Shown: positions 7,544-16,563 of the stretch, one piece after another
Layout: each line of letters starts with the position of its first letter
Position numbering within the stretch: the first letter of the stretch is position 1
NCBI GenBank assembly: GCA_963974645.1
Contig: CAXBEA010000034.1
Location: forward strand, 1-35,121
Source of the DNA: Motiliproteus sp963974645
Lineage (GTDB): Bacteria; Pseudomonadota; Gammaproteobacteria; Pseudomonadales; Balneatricaceae
Length of the DNA: 35,121 bases
Direction of reading: 5' to 3'
Notes under the pieces: generated by a model
Database searches by the model: none
The model's input: only the letters and a program-made list of their open reading frames with translations
Told to the model about the DNA's origin: nothing
Program-made: the position numbers and the translations under genes

Positions 7544-9211
7544 ATGTCTAAAACCTATCAAAACCCGGTCTACGATTACATCAAATCAGCCGACCAAAAA
7601 ACCGATGAAATTGTCCACCATCCGCTGGTGATCGTGGGTGCCGGACCGGTCGGCCTGGCTGCAGGCCTGGATGCCGGCATGCACGGCATCCCCGCCGTTA
7701 TCCTCGACGATAACAATACCGTCAGCGTGGGTTCGCGCGCGGTCTGCTACTCTAAACGCGCGCTGGAAGTACTCGATCGCCTGGGTTGCGGCAAACGGAT
7801 GGTCGACAAAGGGGTGATCTGGCAGGTTGGCAAAGTATTCTTCAAGGATGAGCTGGTCACCCGTTTTGACCTGTTACCCGAAGAGGGCCACGAACAGCCC
7901 GCCTTTATCAACTTGCAGCAGTACTACCTCGAACAATACATGGTCGAACGTAGCGACGCGTTTGACGACATCGAGATCCGCTGGAAGAACAGGGTCACCG
8001 GGGTCGAAAACACTGGCGACATCGTCACCCTGAATATTGATACTCCGGACGGCCCCTACCAGATCACCACCGACTGGCTCATCGTTGCCGACGGCGCCAA
8101 CAGTACCGTCCGCACCCTGCTAGGTCTGGCAATGGAGGGCAAGACGTTTGAGGACCGGTTCCTGATCGCCGATATCGTCATGAAGGCCGACTTCCCACCC
8201 GAGCGCTGGTTCTCTTTCGACCCCTCGTACCACAAAGGCCAATCCACCCTGCTGCACAGTCAAGCCGATAATGTCTGGCGGCTCGATTTCCAACTGGGCT
8301 GGGACAAAGATCCGGAGGAGGAGAAAAAACCCGAGAACATCATCCCCCGAGTCCAGGCGATGATGGGTAAGGATGTCGAGTTCGAGCTCGAATGGGCCAG
8401 CGTCTATACCTTTATGTGTCGACGGATGACGAGTTTCCGCCAGGGACGAGTGATCTTCGCTGGCGATGCCGCGCATCAGGTCTCGCCGTTTGGTGCCCGT
8501 GGCGCCAACTCCGGCTTCCAGGATACCGACAACCTGCTGTGGAAATTGAAACTGGTGATGGATGGCAAGGCTCCCGATGCACTTATCGACAGTTACTGTG
8601 CCGAACGCGAGTTCGCTGCCAACGAGAACCTGCTCAACTCGACCCGCTCGACCGACTTTATCTCACCGAAATCGAAAACCTCACTGCGGTTCCGCAATGC
8701 TACGCTGGAGCTGTCCAGGGATTATCACTTCGCCCAGAAGCTGGTCAACTCTGGCCGCCTGTCAGACGCCGCCTTCCTGTCCGAATCACCGCTCAACAGC
8801 GCCGATGAGGATAGTTTCGAGGGTAAAATGGTTCCCGGTGCGGTACTGGACGACGCCCCCATTCAGGGTAATCAAGACGAGCGCTGGGCGCTGAAGCTGC
8901 TCGCCAACCAGTTCCATCTGCTCTATTTTATCGACAATGCCAACCATCTTGACGATGCTACAGTTACCCAATTACTGGCGCTGAGCGAAGCGGTTATTGC
9001 TGTTCAGCCAGTCGTTGTCTGCACCTCTGGCACCGCCCCTACGGGTATCAAAACCGTGCAAGATATCAAGGGCCTGCTTGGCAAGCGCTACGATGCCCGC
9101 AACGGCACTTGCTACCTGACCCGACCCGATCAGCACGTGGCTGGCCGCTGGCGCACGCTGGTCAGCAGCAAGGTCAGTCAAGCACTCAACAGGGCCACCT
9201 GTAATGGCTAA
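7544..9211 (+). CDS. FAD-dependent aromatic hydroxylase (PHBH-like monooxygenase)
   Basis: A 555-residue class A flavoprotein monooxygenase. The FAD dinucleotide fold is VIVGAGPVGL (residues 29-38). The second FAD motif is GDAAHQVSPFGARGANSGFQ, with the typical D and the loop that contacts the flavin. The C-terminal 150 residues form the thioredoxin-like tail of MhpA-like hydroxylases. An in-frame ATG lies 48 bp upstream, but 7544 has a GAGG site and the conserved-looking MSKTYQNPVYDY start. It probably hydroxylates a phenolic acid with NAD(P)H and O2, giving homogentisate or a related p-diol for ring cleavage. A hydroxyphenylacetate-type substrate is inferred from the fumarylacetoacetase and maiA genes. 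Confidence 0.88.
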   Translation: MSKTYQNPVYDYIKSADQKTDEIVHHPLVIVGAGPVGLAAGLDAGMHGIPAVILDDNNTVSVGSRAVCYSKRALEVLDRLGCGKRMVDKGVIWQVGKVFFKDELVTRFDLLPEEGHEQPAFINLQQYYLEQYMVERSDAFDDIEIRWKNRVTGVENTGDIVTLNIDTPDGPYQITTDWLIVADGANSTVRTLLGLAMEGKTFEDRFLIADIVMKADFPPERWFSFDPSYHKGQSTLLHSQADNVWRLDFQLGWDKDPEEEKKPENIIPRVQAMMGKDVEFELEWASVYTFMCRRMTSFRQGRVIFAGDAAHQVSPFGARGANSGFQDTDNLLWKLKLVMDGKAPDALIDSYCAEREFAANENLLNSTRSTDFISPKSKTSLRFRNATLELSRDYHFAQKLVNSGRLSDAAFLSESPLNSADEDSFEGKMVPGAVLDDAPIQGNQDERWALKLLANQFHLLYFIDNANHLDDATVTQLLALSEAVIAVQPVVVCTSGTAPTGIKTVQDIKGLLGKRYDARNGTCYLTRPDQHVAGRWRTLVSSKVSQALNRATCNG

Positions 9212-9274
9212 GGAGAGTGCCATGCCCCTAAAAATACGCCCACCGGTAACGGCTAAGGAGAGAGTCATGCCCCT
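9201..9274 (+). repeat. 45-bp-period duplication of a ribosome site and start codon
   Basis: Two 29-bp copies (9201-9229 and 9246-9274, 26 identities) each contain GGCTAAGGAGAG followed by an ATGCCCCT start. The 45-bp period is 15 codons, so both starts (9222 and 9267) are in frame with the DUF2783 gene. The first copy overlaps the hydroxylase stop. Confidence 0.9.
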
Positions 9275-9491
9275 CAATACAGAATCAAATTTTCATCAGC
9301 CAGGCCAGCATAATTTTCGCGCCTATCGTGCCGGAGATGATTTCTACGAAGCGCTGATCGATACCCACCTCGATCTGACCGACGAGCAGAGCAACCAGGT
9401 CAATGCCCGACTGGTATTGCTACTGGCCAATCATATCGGTGATCTCGACGTGCTCCGGCAAGCGCTGGAAGCCGCCCGTAAAGGGGTATAA
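9267..9491 (+). CDS. DUF2783 small protein
   Basis: This 74-residue protein matches the pattern I know for DUF2783: DDFYEALIDTHLDLTDEQ followed by NARLVLLLANHIGDL and a short helical tail. Its function is unknown. Homologues commonly lie next to FAD hydroxylases and fumarylacetoacetases, which suggests a partner or stability role for the hydroxylase. The start at 9267 is preferred because the conserved part begins soon after. Upstream in-frame ATGs at 9222 (with a duplicated ribosome site) and 9204 could add 15 or 21 residues. Confidence 0.85.
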   Translation: MPLNTESNFHQPGQHNFRAYRAGDDFYEALIDTHLDLTDEQSNQVNARLVLLLANHIGDLDVLRQALEAARKGV

Positions 9492-9519
9492 CACGCCTCA
9501 AAGGTAACCATAAAATTGT

Positions 9520-9571
9520 ACAACCCATGCCGGGCGTCACCCCCCGGCTTCGGAGTTGTGGTATTAATACC
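9520..9571 (+). promoter_or_regulatory. Compound hairpin and palindrome upstream of fahA
   Basis: GCCGGG (9529-9534) pairs with CCCGGC (9543-9548), and outside it ACAAC (9520-9524) pairs with GTTGT (9555-9559). The perfect 12-bp palindrome GGTATTAATACC (9560-9571) follows at once. The arrangement suggests an RNA structure that terminates or insulates the upstream message plus a protein-binding site for fahA. Confidence 0.5.
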
Positions 9572-9597
9572 CACTACTAATTGAAGGACAGCGCACC

Positions 9598-10917
9598 ATG
9601 CCCAAGCTAAACCCTACCCATAATCCGGAACTCCAGAGCTGGGTCGCTTCGGCCAATAAGCCGGGCTGCGACTTCCCGATCCAGAACCTGCCCTTTGCCA
9701 TCTTCCGCCGTCAGCAGAGCAGTGAGACATTTCGCGGCGGTGTCGCCATCGGCGACCAGATTCTGGATCTGCAAGCGGTTAATGCGACGGGATTGATCGG
9801 TGCTGAGGCGGGCACCGCGATCGCGGCCTGTTGCGAGGACTCGTTGAATCGTTTTATGGCGCAAGGCCCGAGTAGCAGCTCTGCGCTGCGCAAAGCGCTC
9901 TCCGAAGCGCTGACGCAGGGCTCAGATCTAGAAGCCGCCCTGCGTGGCTGCCTGGTGGAACAGTCAGAGGCCGAATACCAACTGCCGGCCCGGATTGGTG
10001 ACTACACCGATTTCTACACCTCAATTCACCATGCCACCAGCGTCGGCAAGCTGTTTCGTCCCGATAACCCACTGCTACCCAACTACAAATGGGTGCCGAT
10101 CGGTTATCACGGTCGGAGTTCATCGATCGGGGTCTCCGGCCAGGTATTTCACCGCCCCCTGGGGCAGACCAAGGCACCCGACGCCGCCGAACCCAGCCTC
10201 GGGCCCTGCAAACGGCTGGATTACGAGCTGGAGGTCGGTATCTATATTGGTGCCGGTAATGCTCTGGGAGATTCTATCGAGCTGGACGCTAGCGATGCCC
10301 ACGTGTTCGGCCTGTGTCTATTCAACGATTGGTCCGCACGCGATATCCAGGCCTGGGAATACCAACCGCTGGGGCCGTTTTTGGCAAAAAACTTCGCCTC
10401 CACCGTATCCCCCTGGATCATCACCCTCGAAGCGCTGGCACCCTTTCGCACCCCCTGGAGCCGTGACCCGTCTGACCCTCAGCCACTCGCCTACCTCGAG
10501 TCCGCACAGAACCGCCAGAGTGGTGCCTTTGATATCCAGCTGGAAGTGTTGATCCAAACCGAACAGATGCGCAGCACCGGCAAGCCGGCGCACCGGTTAT
10601 CGCAATCCAATTTCTGCCACTCCTACTGGACTGTGGCGCAACTGGTGGCTCACCACACCGTCAATGGCTGCAACCTGCAACCCGGAGATTTCTTCGGCAG
10701 CGGCACCCAGTCCGGTCCCGAAGCGGCCGAAGCGGGTTCGATGCTGGAACTGAGCCAGGGTGGCAAGCAGTCGATCCCGCTACCCAATGGCGAAACCCGC
10801 ACCTTCCTCGAAGATGGAGATACGATCATCCTACGCGGCGGCTGCTATAAAGCGGGTGCGGCTCGAATTGGTTTTGGTGAAGTGAGCAGCACGGTCGCTC
10901 CCGCCAAACGGCGATAA
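9598..10917 (+). CDS. fahA: Fumarylacetoacetase
   Basis: This 439-residue, full-length FAH hydrolyses fumarylacetoacetate to fumarate and acetoacetate. It has the N-terminal SH3-like domain and then the catalytic domain with the signature IGDYTDFYTSIHHATSVG, where D138 matches the metal-binding Asp126 and H145 the catalytic His133 of mouse FAH. PIGYHGRSSSIGVSG and NDWSARDIQAWEYQPLGPF are also family stretches. The length and N-terminal domain separate it from the shorter fumarylpyruvate hydrolases. An ATG start follows a GAAGGA site. It ends the plus-strand catabolic cluster. With MaiA it completes the lower homogentisate pathway, but hmgA is not within the window. Confidence 0.95.
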   Translation: MPKLNPTHNPELQSWVASANKPGCDFPIQNLPFAIFRRQQSSETFRGGVAIGDQILDLQAVNATGLIGAEAGTAIAACCEDSLNRFMAQGPSSSSALRKALSEALTQGSDLEAALRGCLVEQSEAEYQLPARIGDYTDFYTSIHHATSVGKLFRPDNPLLPNYKWVPIGYHGRSSSIGVSGQVFHRPLGQTKAPDAAEPSLGPCKRLDYELEVGIYIGAGNALGDSIELDASDAHVFGLCLFNDWSARDIQAWEYQPLGPFLAKNFASTVSPWIITLEALAPFRTPWSRDPSDPQPLAYLESAQNRQSGAFDIQLEVLIQTEQMRSTGKPAHRLSQSNFCHSYWTVAQLVAHHTVNGCNLQPGDFFGSGTQSGPEAAEAGSMLELSQGGKQSIPLPNGETRTFLEDGDTIILRGGCYKAGAARIGFGEVSSTVAPAKRR

Positions 10918-10932
10918 CGGCAGACCGGCGGG

Positions 10933-11052
10933 GTCGACTTAACGGCTACTCAGATCGAGAGTGATTTGCTGACACTCAGCAGCAGAGTGGGTCCCAAAGG
11001 AGTCACGCAAGAAGCAGCTACTTGGATGCTGCGGGAGGCTCACTACGGCTAA
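10933..11052 (+). pseudogene. Unrecognised short coding-like fragment
   Basis: An open frame without a convincing start reads ...IESDLLTLSSRVGPKGVT and ends ...WMLREAHYG before a TAA. Its composition looks like the C-terminus of a real protein rather than random DNA, but I do not recognise it. It follows fahA by 15 bp and may be a gene remnant. Confidence 0.3.
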
Positions 11053-11094
11053 GAACAAAGATGTGATGCCCCTAAGGTTCCAGCACAGAACCCT

Positions 11095-12153
11095 TTACGC
11101 GGGCAGTCCTTCTGCATGCCAGTGCAGTAGCCCTCCCTGGACATTGGCCACCTGCTCCCAACCCTCTTCACGCAGGATAGTAAAGGCCATTGCCGAGCGT
11201 CGTCCTGAGCGACAAAGGGCTATCACTGGCCGGTCCTGGGGAATCTCTGTTAGCCGATCGCGCAGCTGGTTCAGAGGGATATTGATAGCGCCGGCGATCT
11301 GCACCGGCTCCTCGGCTTGCTCGGTGGCGTTGCGCACATCGAGTACGGCGACCTGGTCTAAGTGGGCCGCGACCCACTCTGGGGACACTTCTAAAATACC
11401 GCTGTAGGTGGTCACTACCGGGGCCCAGTCAGGAGTCCGAGGAACCCTACCGTCGGCTGGGCGTCCGGCCATCAGGTTGGCGGGCACTGCCTCATCCAAT
11501 CGCTTTGGATGAGGCAGACGCATATTCTCCATATAACCGATGAAATCGGTCTCGTTTGCGTCGCCACCGATGCGCGGGTTGAACTGCCTCTCCTCTCCGA
11601 CCGAGCTCTGAGCGCGCCCCTGATAATCGTGCCCAGGGTAGATTAAACATTGGTCCGGCAACGTAAATATCTGCTCGGTGATGGAGCGGAAAAGCGTCGC
11701 CGCCGAACCCTGCTGGAAGTCAGTACGACCGCAACCACGGATCAGCAGACAGTCGCCGGTAAAGGCCAGTGATTGATCAGCTAAGACCAGGGTGATGCAA
11801 CCGTTGGTATGCCCTGGGGTCGCCCGTACATCGAGCCGCAGGTTGCCAATATCAAGGCGGTCGCCATGGTTGAGGCTCCGGTCTAACCCCTGGATACCGC
11901 CTCTCTCAGAGGCAGCGATCTTACAGCCCAGATGCTGCTTCAGCAGGTAAGCAGCACTGACATGGTCGGCGTGACAATGGGTATCAACGGAGAGTACCAG
12001 CTGCAAACCCAGCTCCCGGATCAATGCCTCATCCCGGTTGTACTGCTCGTAAACAGGGTCGATAAGCAGGGCCTGGCTACTCAGCGTGTCTCCCAGCAAG
12101 TAGCTATAGGTGCAGGAAGAACTATCGAACAGTTGGCGCAACAGTAAAGACAT
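11095..12153 (-). CDS. Persulfide dioxygenase-rhodanese fusion
   Basis: A 352-residue two-domain protein. Residues 1-240 form an ETHE1-like persulfide dioxygenase with TH59-C-H61-A-D63-H64, H115 (TPGHT), D134 (FTGDCLLIRGCGRTDFQQG) and H175 (YPGHD); these enzymes oxidise glutathione persulfide to sulfite with O2 and mononuclear iron. Residues 255-352 form a rhodanese domain with the active loop C314-RSGRR. Such fusions are known in proteobacteria and can move sulfane sulfur between glutathione and thiosulfate. It is a monocistronic minus-strand gene facing fahA. Its role is sulfide or persulfide detoxification in the cytoplasm, unrelated to the aromatic cluster as far as I can see. Confidence 0.92.
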   Translation of the reverse strand: MSLLLRQLFDSSSCTYSYLLGDTLSSQALLIDPVYEQYNRDEALIRELGLQLVLSVDTHCHADHVSAAYLLKQHLGCKIAASERGGIQGLDRSLNHGDRLDIGNLRLDVRATPGHTNGCITLVLADQSLAFTGDCLLIRGCGRTDFQQGSAATLFRSITEQIFTLPDQCLIYPGHDYQGRAQSSVGEERQFNPRIGGDANETDFIGYMENMRLPHPKRLDEAVPANLMAGRPADGRVPRTPDWAPVVTTYSGILEVSPEWVAAHLDQVAVLDVRNATEQAEEPVQIAGAINIPLNQLRDRLTEIPQDRPVIALCRSGRRSAMAFTILREEGWEQVANVQGGLLHWHAEGLPA

Positions 12154-12535
12154 CGGCTATCTCCCGAGCCCGAAGAAAGCAGGGCGTGATGCTTCTACTA
12201 AGGATAGCAGCAGTCGCCCCTAAGCTGCCGACTGGTATTCACAACTGAACGACCTAAGAGCCAATTCCTGGGGTAATGGGCAAGCGGACCCAATAACTGT
12301 GTAATGACTAGCGGGAGAAACAGGCGTCAGACAGCCGTTTTTGTGCACTTCAATGCCGTTTGCATCAGTGATGGCCATCTAGCTCGTTCTGAGGGACGGA
12401 GGTTTAGGGCAGCAGATCCCGCTGCTAACACGGGCATCGAAGCCTCCTCCATCAGCTAGACTTAACGCTCAGGGCCTACTCAACCAACGGGTTGTTCGGG
12501 CTGCCTGACTCGATTAACCCCAAGGGGAGAACATC
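12154..12535. other. Non-coding interval
   Basis: These 382 bp separate divergent genes and should hold both promoters. I see no recognisable gene fragment and no strong inverted repeat. An AAGGGGAGA ribosome site lies just before the start at 12536. Confidence 0.5.
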
Positions 12536-13324
12536 ATGGTTCGAATCTGCATGCAGGTTAGGCGAATTCCTGTAAAATTACTCGCCGCAGCATCCATCCT
12601 GTTTGGAGCCGGATCTACCTTGGCCCAGAATAATCCCGAGATCCACGCGGGCGCGGCGGTACGTATCGGCAAGGGTTCGGCGCACACGGTTATCCGCACC
12701 GACGCGAAGGGCGAGCCCGCGTCGATCGGCGTAGTTTTCACACCGGGGATGCTGGAAGGCCTTCCCACAGCCACCCAGGGTGAAGATCCTGATTTCCCAT
12801 ACCTGCTACTCATGCCAACGACGGGGCCGAAAACAATCATTGACCACGTTGTGATCAACTGGGAGTCTGAGGGTCATCCACCGGCCAATGTCTACGACGT
12901 GCCGCATTTCGATTTCCATTTCTACCTCCAGAGCCAGACGGAGCAGATGAAAGTCACTTTTAACAGCCCGAATGATTCCGCCGACCCCAGCCAACAACCA
13001 GCCCCTGAACTCGTGCCCCCAGGCTACATCCTGCCACCGGGTACCGCCGTCCCTGGAATGGGCGTGCACGCGATTAAGCCGACGGCCGCCGAGTTCCAGC
13101 ATCAACCGTTCACCGCGACCCTTATCTACGGCTATTACAACCAACAGCAGACCTTCATAGAACCGATGGCTTCGCTGGAATTTCTTCTATCTAAGCCGTC
13201 TTTTTCGGCATCGGTACCGCGGCCCGCTGCCTACACCAAGCCTGGCGCCTATCCGTCGACCTACAGCATCAACTTCGATGCTGTCAACAAGGTGTACGAA
13301 GTCTCGCTGAAGGGGATGCGCTAA
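12536..13324 (+). CDS. Secreted DUF5602/TTHB210-like protein
   Basis: A 262-residue exported protein of unknown function. A Sec signal peptide covers about residues 1-30, with cleavage after STLA. The mature protein is beta-rich and carries the motif PHFDFHFY (123-130) with H124, D126 and H128, plus a long Pro-rich loop before PGYILPPGTAVPGMGVHA. The ending NKVYEVSLKGMR looks like a natural C-terminus. This pattern fits the DUF5602/TTHB210-like family from memory. The His/Asp cluster suggests a metal site. No operon partner is evident, and the next DNA is a gene graveyard beginning right at its stop codon. Confidence 0.7.
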   Translation: MVRICMQVRRIPVKLLAAASILFGAGSTLAQNNPEIHAGAAVRIGKGSAHTVIRTDAKGEPASIGVVFTPGMLEGLPTATQGEDPDFPYLLLMPTTGPKTIIDHVVINWESEGHPPANVYDVPHFDFHFYLQSQTEQMKVTFNSPNDSADPSQQPAPELVPPGYILPPGTAVPGMGVHAIKPTAAEFQHQPFTATLIYGYYNQQQTFIEPMASLEFLLSKPSFSASVPRPAAYTKPGAYPSTYSINFDAVNKVYEVSLKGMR

Positions 13325-13437
13325 CAAGGATTTGCAGATTCTGCCTAAATGCTGTGCCTCTCCCCGGCTGACGCCGATGTCTTGCAACTGGTCACTATCC
13401 AGCTGGGCTAGCTGTCGGCGGGTGCACCAGTTGATCT
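13325..13437 (-). pseudogene. DUF1127 (YjiS-like) fragment
   Basis: The minus-strand frame reads WCTRRQLAQLDSDQLQDIGV followed by SRGEAQHLGRICKSLL, matching the core of the small Arg-rich DUF1127 proteins (RRQLxxLDxxxLxDIGLSRxEA). It has no own start and runs without a stop into the antisense of the preceding gene. Upstream it is fused in frame to the phosphoesterase fragment. It is therefore a remnant. Confidence 0.7.
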
Positions 13438-13810
13438 GCATAATATCGCGAGCCACGGGTTCTATGTTGTTCTTGGCTGCCTGAGTTACATAGTTCGCCG
13501 CAAACCCAGACATGTTGGCCGTGCCTCCGTAGCCCGGCGGTTGGACCGGCCCACCGAAAATCTGCACGTTCATATCTTCGAACAGCTCGCCCGGATCGGG
13601 GTACAGAGTTTCCATCAGTTTCGCTTGGCCCGTGGCACCTTGCCAGGTAGCAACCGTCTCCGATGGTCCCTTCCCACCGGGGCCGCTCCGATACGTATTG
13701 GTGGGCGAGATCTGATTGAGCCCGCGATAACTGGCTTAAGATTTTTGTGGATAGAGCCCACCCAGCATGTTGTCAAACGAACGGTTCTCGAACATCAGCA
13801 CGACCAGCGG
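13438..13810 (-). pseudogene. Phosphoesterase / phospholipase C family fragment
   Basis: The frame reads LVVLMFENRSFDNMLGGLYP, the hallmark N-terminal motif of the phospholipase C / AcpA phosphoesterase family (VVLMxENRSFDxMLG). It then meets an in-frame TAA (about 13739) and continues in the same frame as QISPTNTYRSGPGGKGPSE, PDPGELFEDMNVQIFGG and AANYV, ending near IEPVARDIMQ. The first residues before LVVLM and the catalytic C-terminal two thirds are missing. The 5' end stops exactly where the plus-strand heme-protein fragment begins. Confidence 0.75.
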
Positions 13811-14284
13811 CTCAACGGACCGGCCGACAGCGCCAATAGCTCGTGCATGTCCTGTCACATGACTGCCTCGGTCGTGGACAAGAATGGTAAAACACCTCCG
13901 ATCATCGTGCAGTTCCAGCCCGCACCAAAGATCACCCAGGAATGCGTTACACCCAATCCTAACTTCCCCAGCCAGGGCCAGGATGCTGCGGGATCACCCG
14001 CCCAACAGGTCTTCGCGACGTTTGCAGAGCTGGATCAGCTGTTCTTCGACAATACGGCTGCTGGTGTTCCCATTAATATGAGCGTGGCCGGTTATAACAT
14101 TCTGCGATCCAGCAATGGAGATGCCTAGCCGCAATACCCAAGCGGCCGTAAGGAGTGGATTTCGCTTGATTACTCACTCCAGCTTGCAATCTCGCTGGTG
14201 CAATGGCATGAGTGGCTAGCCGATCAGGAGAGCAATGAGAACTTGGACGCTCGTCGATTTGAAAACATCCTGCCGGCACGTTGA
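13811..14284 (+). pseudogene. Truncated, stop-interrupted c-type heme protein
   Basis: The plus-strand frame begins RLNGPADSANSSCMSCHMTA, with one CxxCH heme c site, and continues to SVAGYNILRSSNGDA. A TAG at 14126-14128 interrupts it. The same frame then runs another 51 codons with YSLQLAISLVQWHEW to a TGA at 14282-14284. From memory, intact relatives of several hundred residues share RLNGPxDNxxSSCxSCHxTA followed later by an FSLQLxxSIQ segment. Here the N-terminal half is gone and the middle is shortened. Confidence 0.7.
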
Positions 14285-14580
14285 ATCCACAAGCTGAAAG
14301 CGCCCATGCAGATCGTCACCAGCGATCCCCGGCCCCTGACTGGCTAAAACAGGAGGAGTCCTGAGTTTGCGAGGGAAGCACCTTGGTGCCTCTAAAGGCG
14401 TATATACGATTTATCGCATGGGTTTGCTGTCCCTAGGTGCGCATTATTATTCACCATTTATGCGCCCTCTCCGCAACCGCAACCGTACATTGGTTAAACT
14501 ACCGGGTTAGCTTTACCCATCAATAACGCTAGAATAAACAGCAACTTATTAATCTTCTGGTAAAGCTAATCCGTCACCCA
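14285..14580. other. Non-coding interval with long-range inverted repeat
   Basis: About 300 bp downstream of the chemoreceptor. TTAGCTTTACC (14507-14517) and GGTAAAGCTAA (14559-14569) form perfect 11-bp arms separated by 41 bp, which may act as a terminator-like structure for the minus-strand chemoreceptor gene or be the ends of a small element. No gene was recognised. Confidence 0.45.
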
Positions 14581-16563
14581 TTAGACGGTAAATGCAGTCG
14601 CCAGGGTTTGCAGGCTGCTGGCCATCTCTGCCTGAGACTTAGCTGTGGCTGCAATTTCTTCAGCTCCCGTAGCCGATTCCATTGCCTGATTGTCGATCTG
14701 TGAGATGTTATTGCTTATCTCTTCGATCACAGAGACCTGCTCCTCAGCGGCCGCTGCGATCTGCTGGGTTACACCATTAATCTCAAAGACAGAATTAGCC
14801 ATCTGCTCTAGCTTTGATAGCACCTCCTTAGAGCGAGTGGATACATCATTGGCCTGATTACGATTACCTTCGATCACAGAAAATGCGGAATCCGCTTCTA
14901 GCTGCAGTTTGCCAATGATCTTCTCGATCTCTTGGGTGGAGCTTTGAGTGCGTTGTGCCAAGATCCGCACCTCGTCAGCAACTACAGCGAAACCGCGCCC
15001 CTGCTCCCCAGCACGGGCCGCTTCGATGGCCGCATTGAGTGCCAGCAGATTGGTCTGCTCAGCGATGCTATTGATCACATTGATCACATTGGAGATGGTG
15101 CCACTGCTTTTATGCAGACTACCAATTCGATCGCCAAGTTCGTTTACATCAGTGCAAAGACGCTCACTGGCCACACTTGATTCCTGGACCATCTGGCAGC
15201 CTGTTTCGACTTGCTCTTTGATAAGTTTGGCGTAATCAGCCGCCGAGACGGTATTTCGAGCGATCTCCTGTACGGTGGCTGACATCTCCTCGATAGCGGC
15301 CGCAACCTGGGTGGTCGCAAAGCGTTGCTGGTTAATAGTTTTCGAGTTTAGCGCGATGGTCGTGGAGGTTTGCTCCGCTGATACCGCTAGCTGATGGCTG
15401 CTGTTGGTAATCTGGCCAATAGCGTTACTGAAACGTTCCAACATGGTATTCATGGAGCTGGCAATTTCACCGAGTTCATCGGCACTGTCCACTGTCACTC
15501 GGGTAGTGAGATCACTGTTGATGGTCACAGCATCCATCGTCCGGGACAGGCTGGCAATTTGCCGATTAAGCTGACGAAGCACAACCACCACGCTGAAGGC
15601 GAGCAGGCTAAAAAGAGCAAGCGTGAGGGATAGATTGATTATTAGCGCCACACCGGTACTGGATGCCTTGCTCAGGGTCTGTTGCAGCAACTCTTTGGAA
15701 ATAAAATCCTCGGTGTTTTTAAGCCGATTGATACGTAAGGTAGCCTGCTTGAACCAGTGCTCGGCATCGACACCAAAACCACCGTTGGTGGCATTCTGGT
15801 GAGCTATACTGCGCAATCGATCCACCTCAGCCACCGCTGGATCGTCCATCTGTTGGCGGGAAAAGTCCTGCCACGCCTGAGAAGCGAAAGTGTTAAAACT
15901 GGCAGTATAGGTCTGTTGCTCGGACACTAGAGAGACGAACCGCTGATACATGCCGGAGCCGAATGTATCAGCGCCGAATGTTCCACTCAACACCGCCCGC
16001 TCGATGCCGGCACGTTCCTTTCCTTGCAGGAAGTTGTAATAGGCAACGGAGTCTCGGACATGGTCAGTATCACTACTGATGTTGGCAATGGTGGCCGTGA
16101 CGGAGAGCAGCTGGCTGTTGAGTTTGGTGTAGTAGCCAATCGCCTCCTTGGTTGGAATCGACAACCTGTCCGCACGACTACGAATACTAGCGAGTTGCTC
16201 GAGACTCTTACTAATAGCGTTGAGGATGCGGTTAATCTCTGGCGAGACAACCGCCTGATTGGACAGGAACGCTGCCCGAATACGGTGTTGGTCATCGGTG
16301 TTACTCCGCTGACGAGTCAATTCGGTTTTAAACTTTTTACCCTTACTGCCGAGAAAACCGGCGGTAGCACCGCGTTCTTTTTGCAATTCGTGCACAAGAT
16401 TACTATTTTGCACCGACAATTCGGTCAGAGCCGTCAAAGTTTGCATCTCATTTCTGGTTTGGTAGTTCTGTTTGAGGATGATGGAAGATGCGACCAGCGC
16501 ACCAATCACAGGCAACATCACAAGTAGAATCAGCTTGGCTTTGAAAGACATTCGTTTGAACAT
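14581..16563 (-). CDS. Methyl-accepting chemotaxis protein with NIT sensor domain
   Basis: A 660-residue chemoreceptor. Transmembrane helix 1 is about residues 10-30. The periplasmic sensor (about 50-290) begins LVHELQKERGATAGFLGSKG, the signature of the nitrate/nitrite-sensing NIT domain. Transmembrane helix 2 is about 300-327, then HAMP (330-380) and the cytoplasmic signalling domain with the conserved hairpin tip NSIAEQTNLLALNAAIEAARAGEQGRGFAVVADEVR region. It would couple nitrate or nitrite sensing to CheA/CheW. It is monocistronic. The ligand is inferred from the domain only. It fits the window's other respiration and NO-type genes. Confidence 0.93.
   Translation of the reverse strand: MFKRMSFKAKLILLVMLPVIGALVASSIILKQNYQTRNEMQTLTALTELSVQNSNLVHELQKERGATAGFLGSKGKKFKTELTRQRSNTDDQHRIRAAFLSNQAVVSPEINRILNAISKSLEQLASIRSRADRLSIPTKEAIGYYTKLNSQLLSVTATIANISSDTDHVRDSVAYYNFLQGKERAGIERAVLSGTFGADTFGSGMYQRFVSLVSEQQTYTASFNTFASQAWQDFSRQQMDDPAVAEVDRLRSIAHQNATNGGFGVDAEHWFKQATLRINRLKNTEDFISKELLQQTLSKASSTGVALIINLSLTLALFSLLAFSVVVVLRQLNRQIASLSRTMDAVTINSDLTTRVTVDSADELGEIASSMNTMLERFSNAIGQITNSSHQLAVSAEQTSTTIALNSKTINQQRFATTQVAAAIEEMSATVQEIARNTVSAADYAKLIKEQVETGCQMVQESSVASERLCTDVNELGDRIGSLHKSSGTISNVINVINSIAEQTNLLALNAAIEAARAGEQGRGFAVVADEVRILAQRTQSSTQEIEKIIGKLQLEADSAFSVIEGNRNQANDVSTRSKEVLSKLEQMANSVFEINGVTQQIAAAAEEQVSVIEEISNNISQIDNQAMESATGAEEIAATAKSQAEMASSLQTLATAFTV

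Noticed and set aside
12806..13144. Minus-strand ORF across the DUF5602-like gene
   Set aside because: It is antisense to a convincing secreted protein and has no family pattern.
13541..13810. Upstream part of the plus-strand frame that leads into the heme-protein fragment
   Set aside because: It is antisense to the phosphoesterase fragment, so the open frame there is accidental; true homology starts near 13811.
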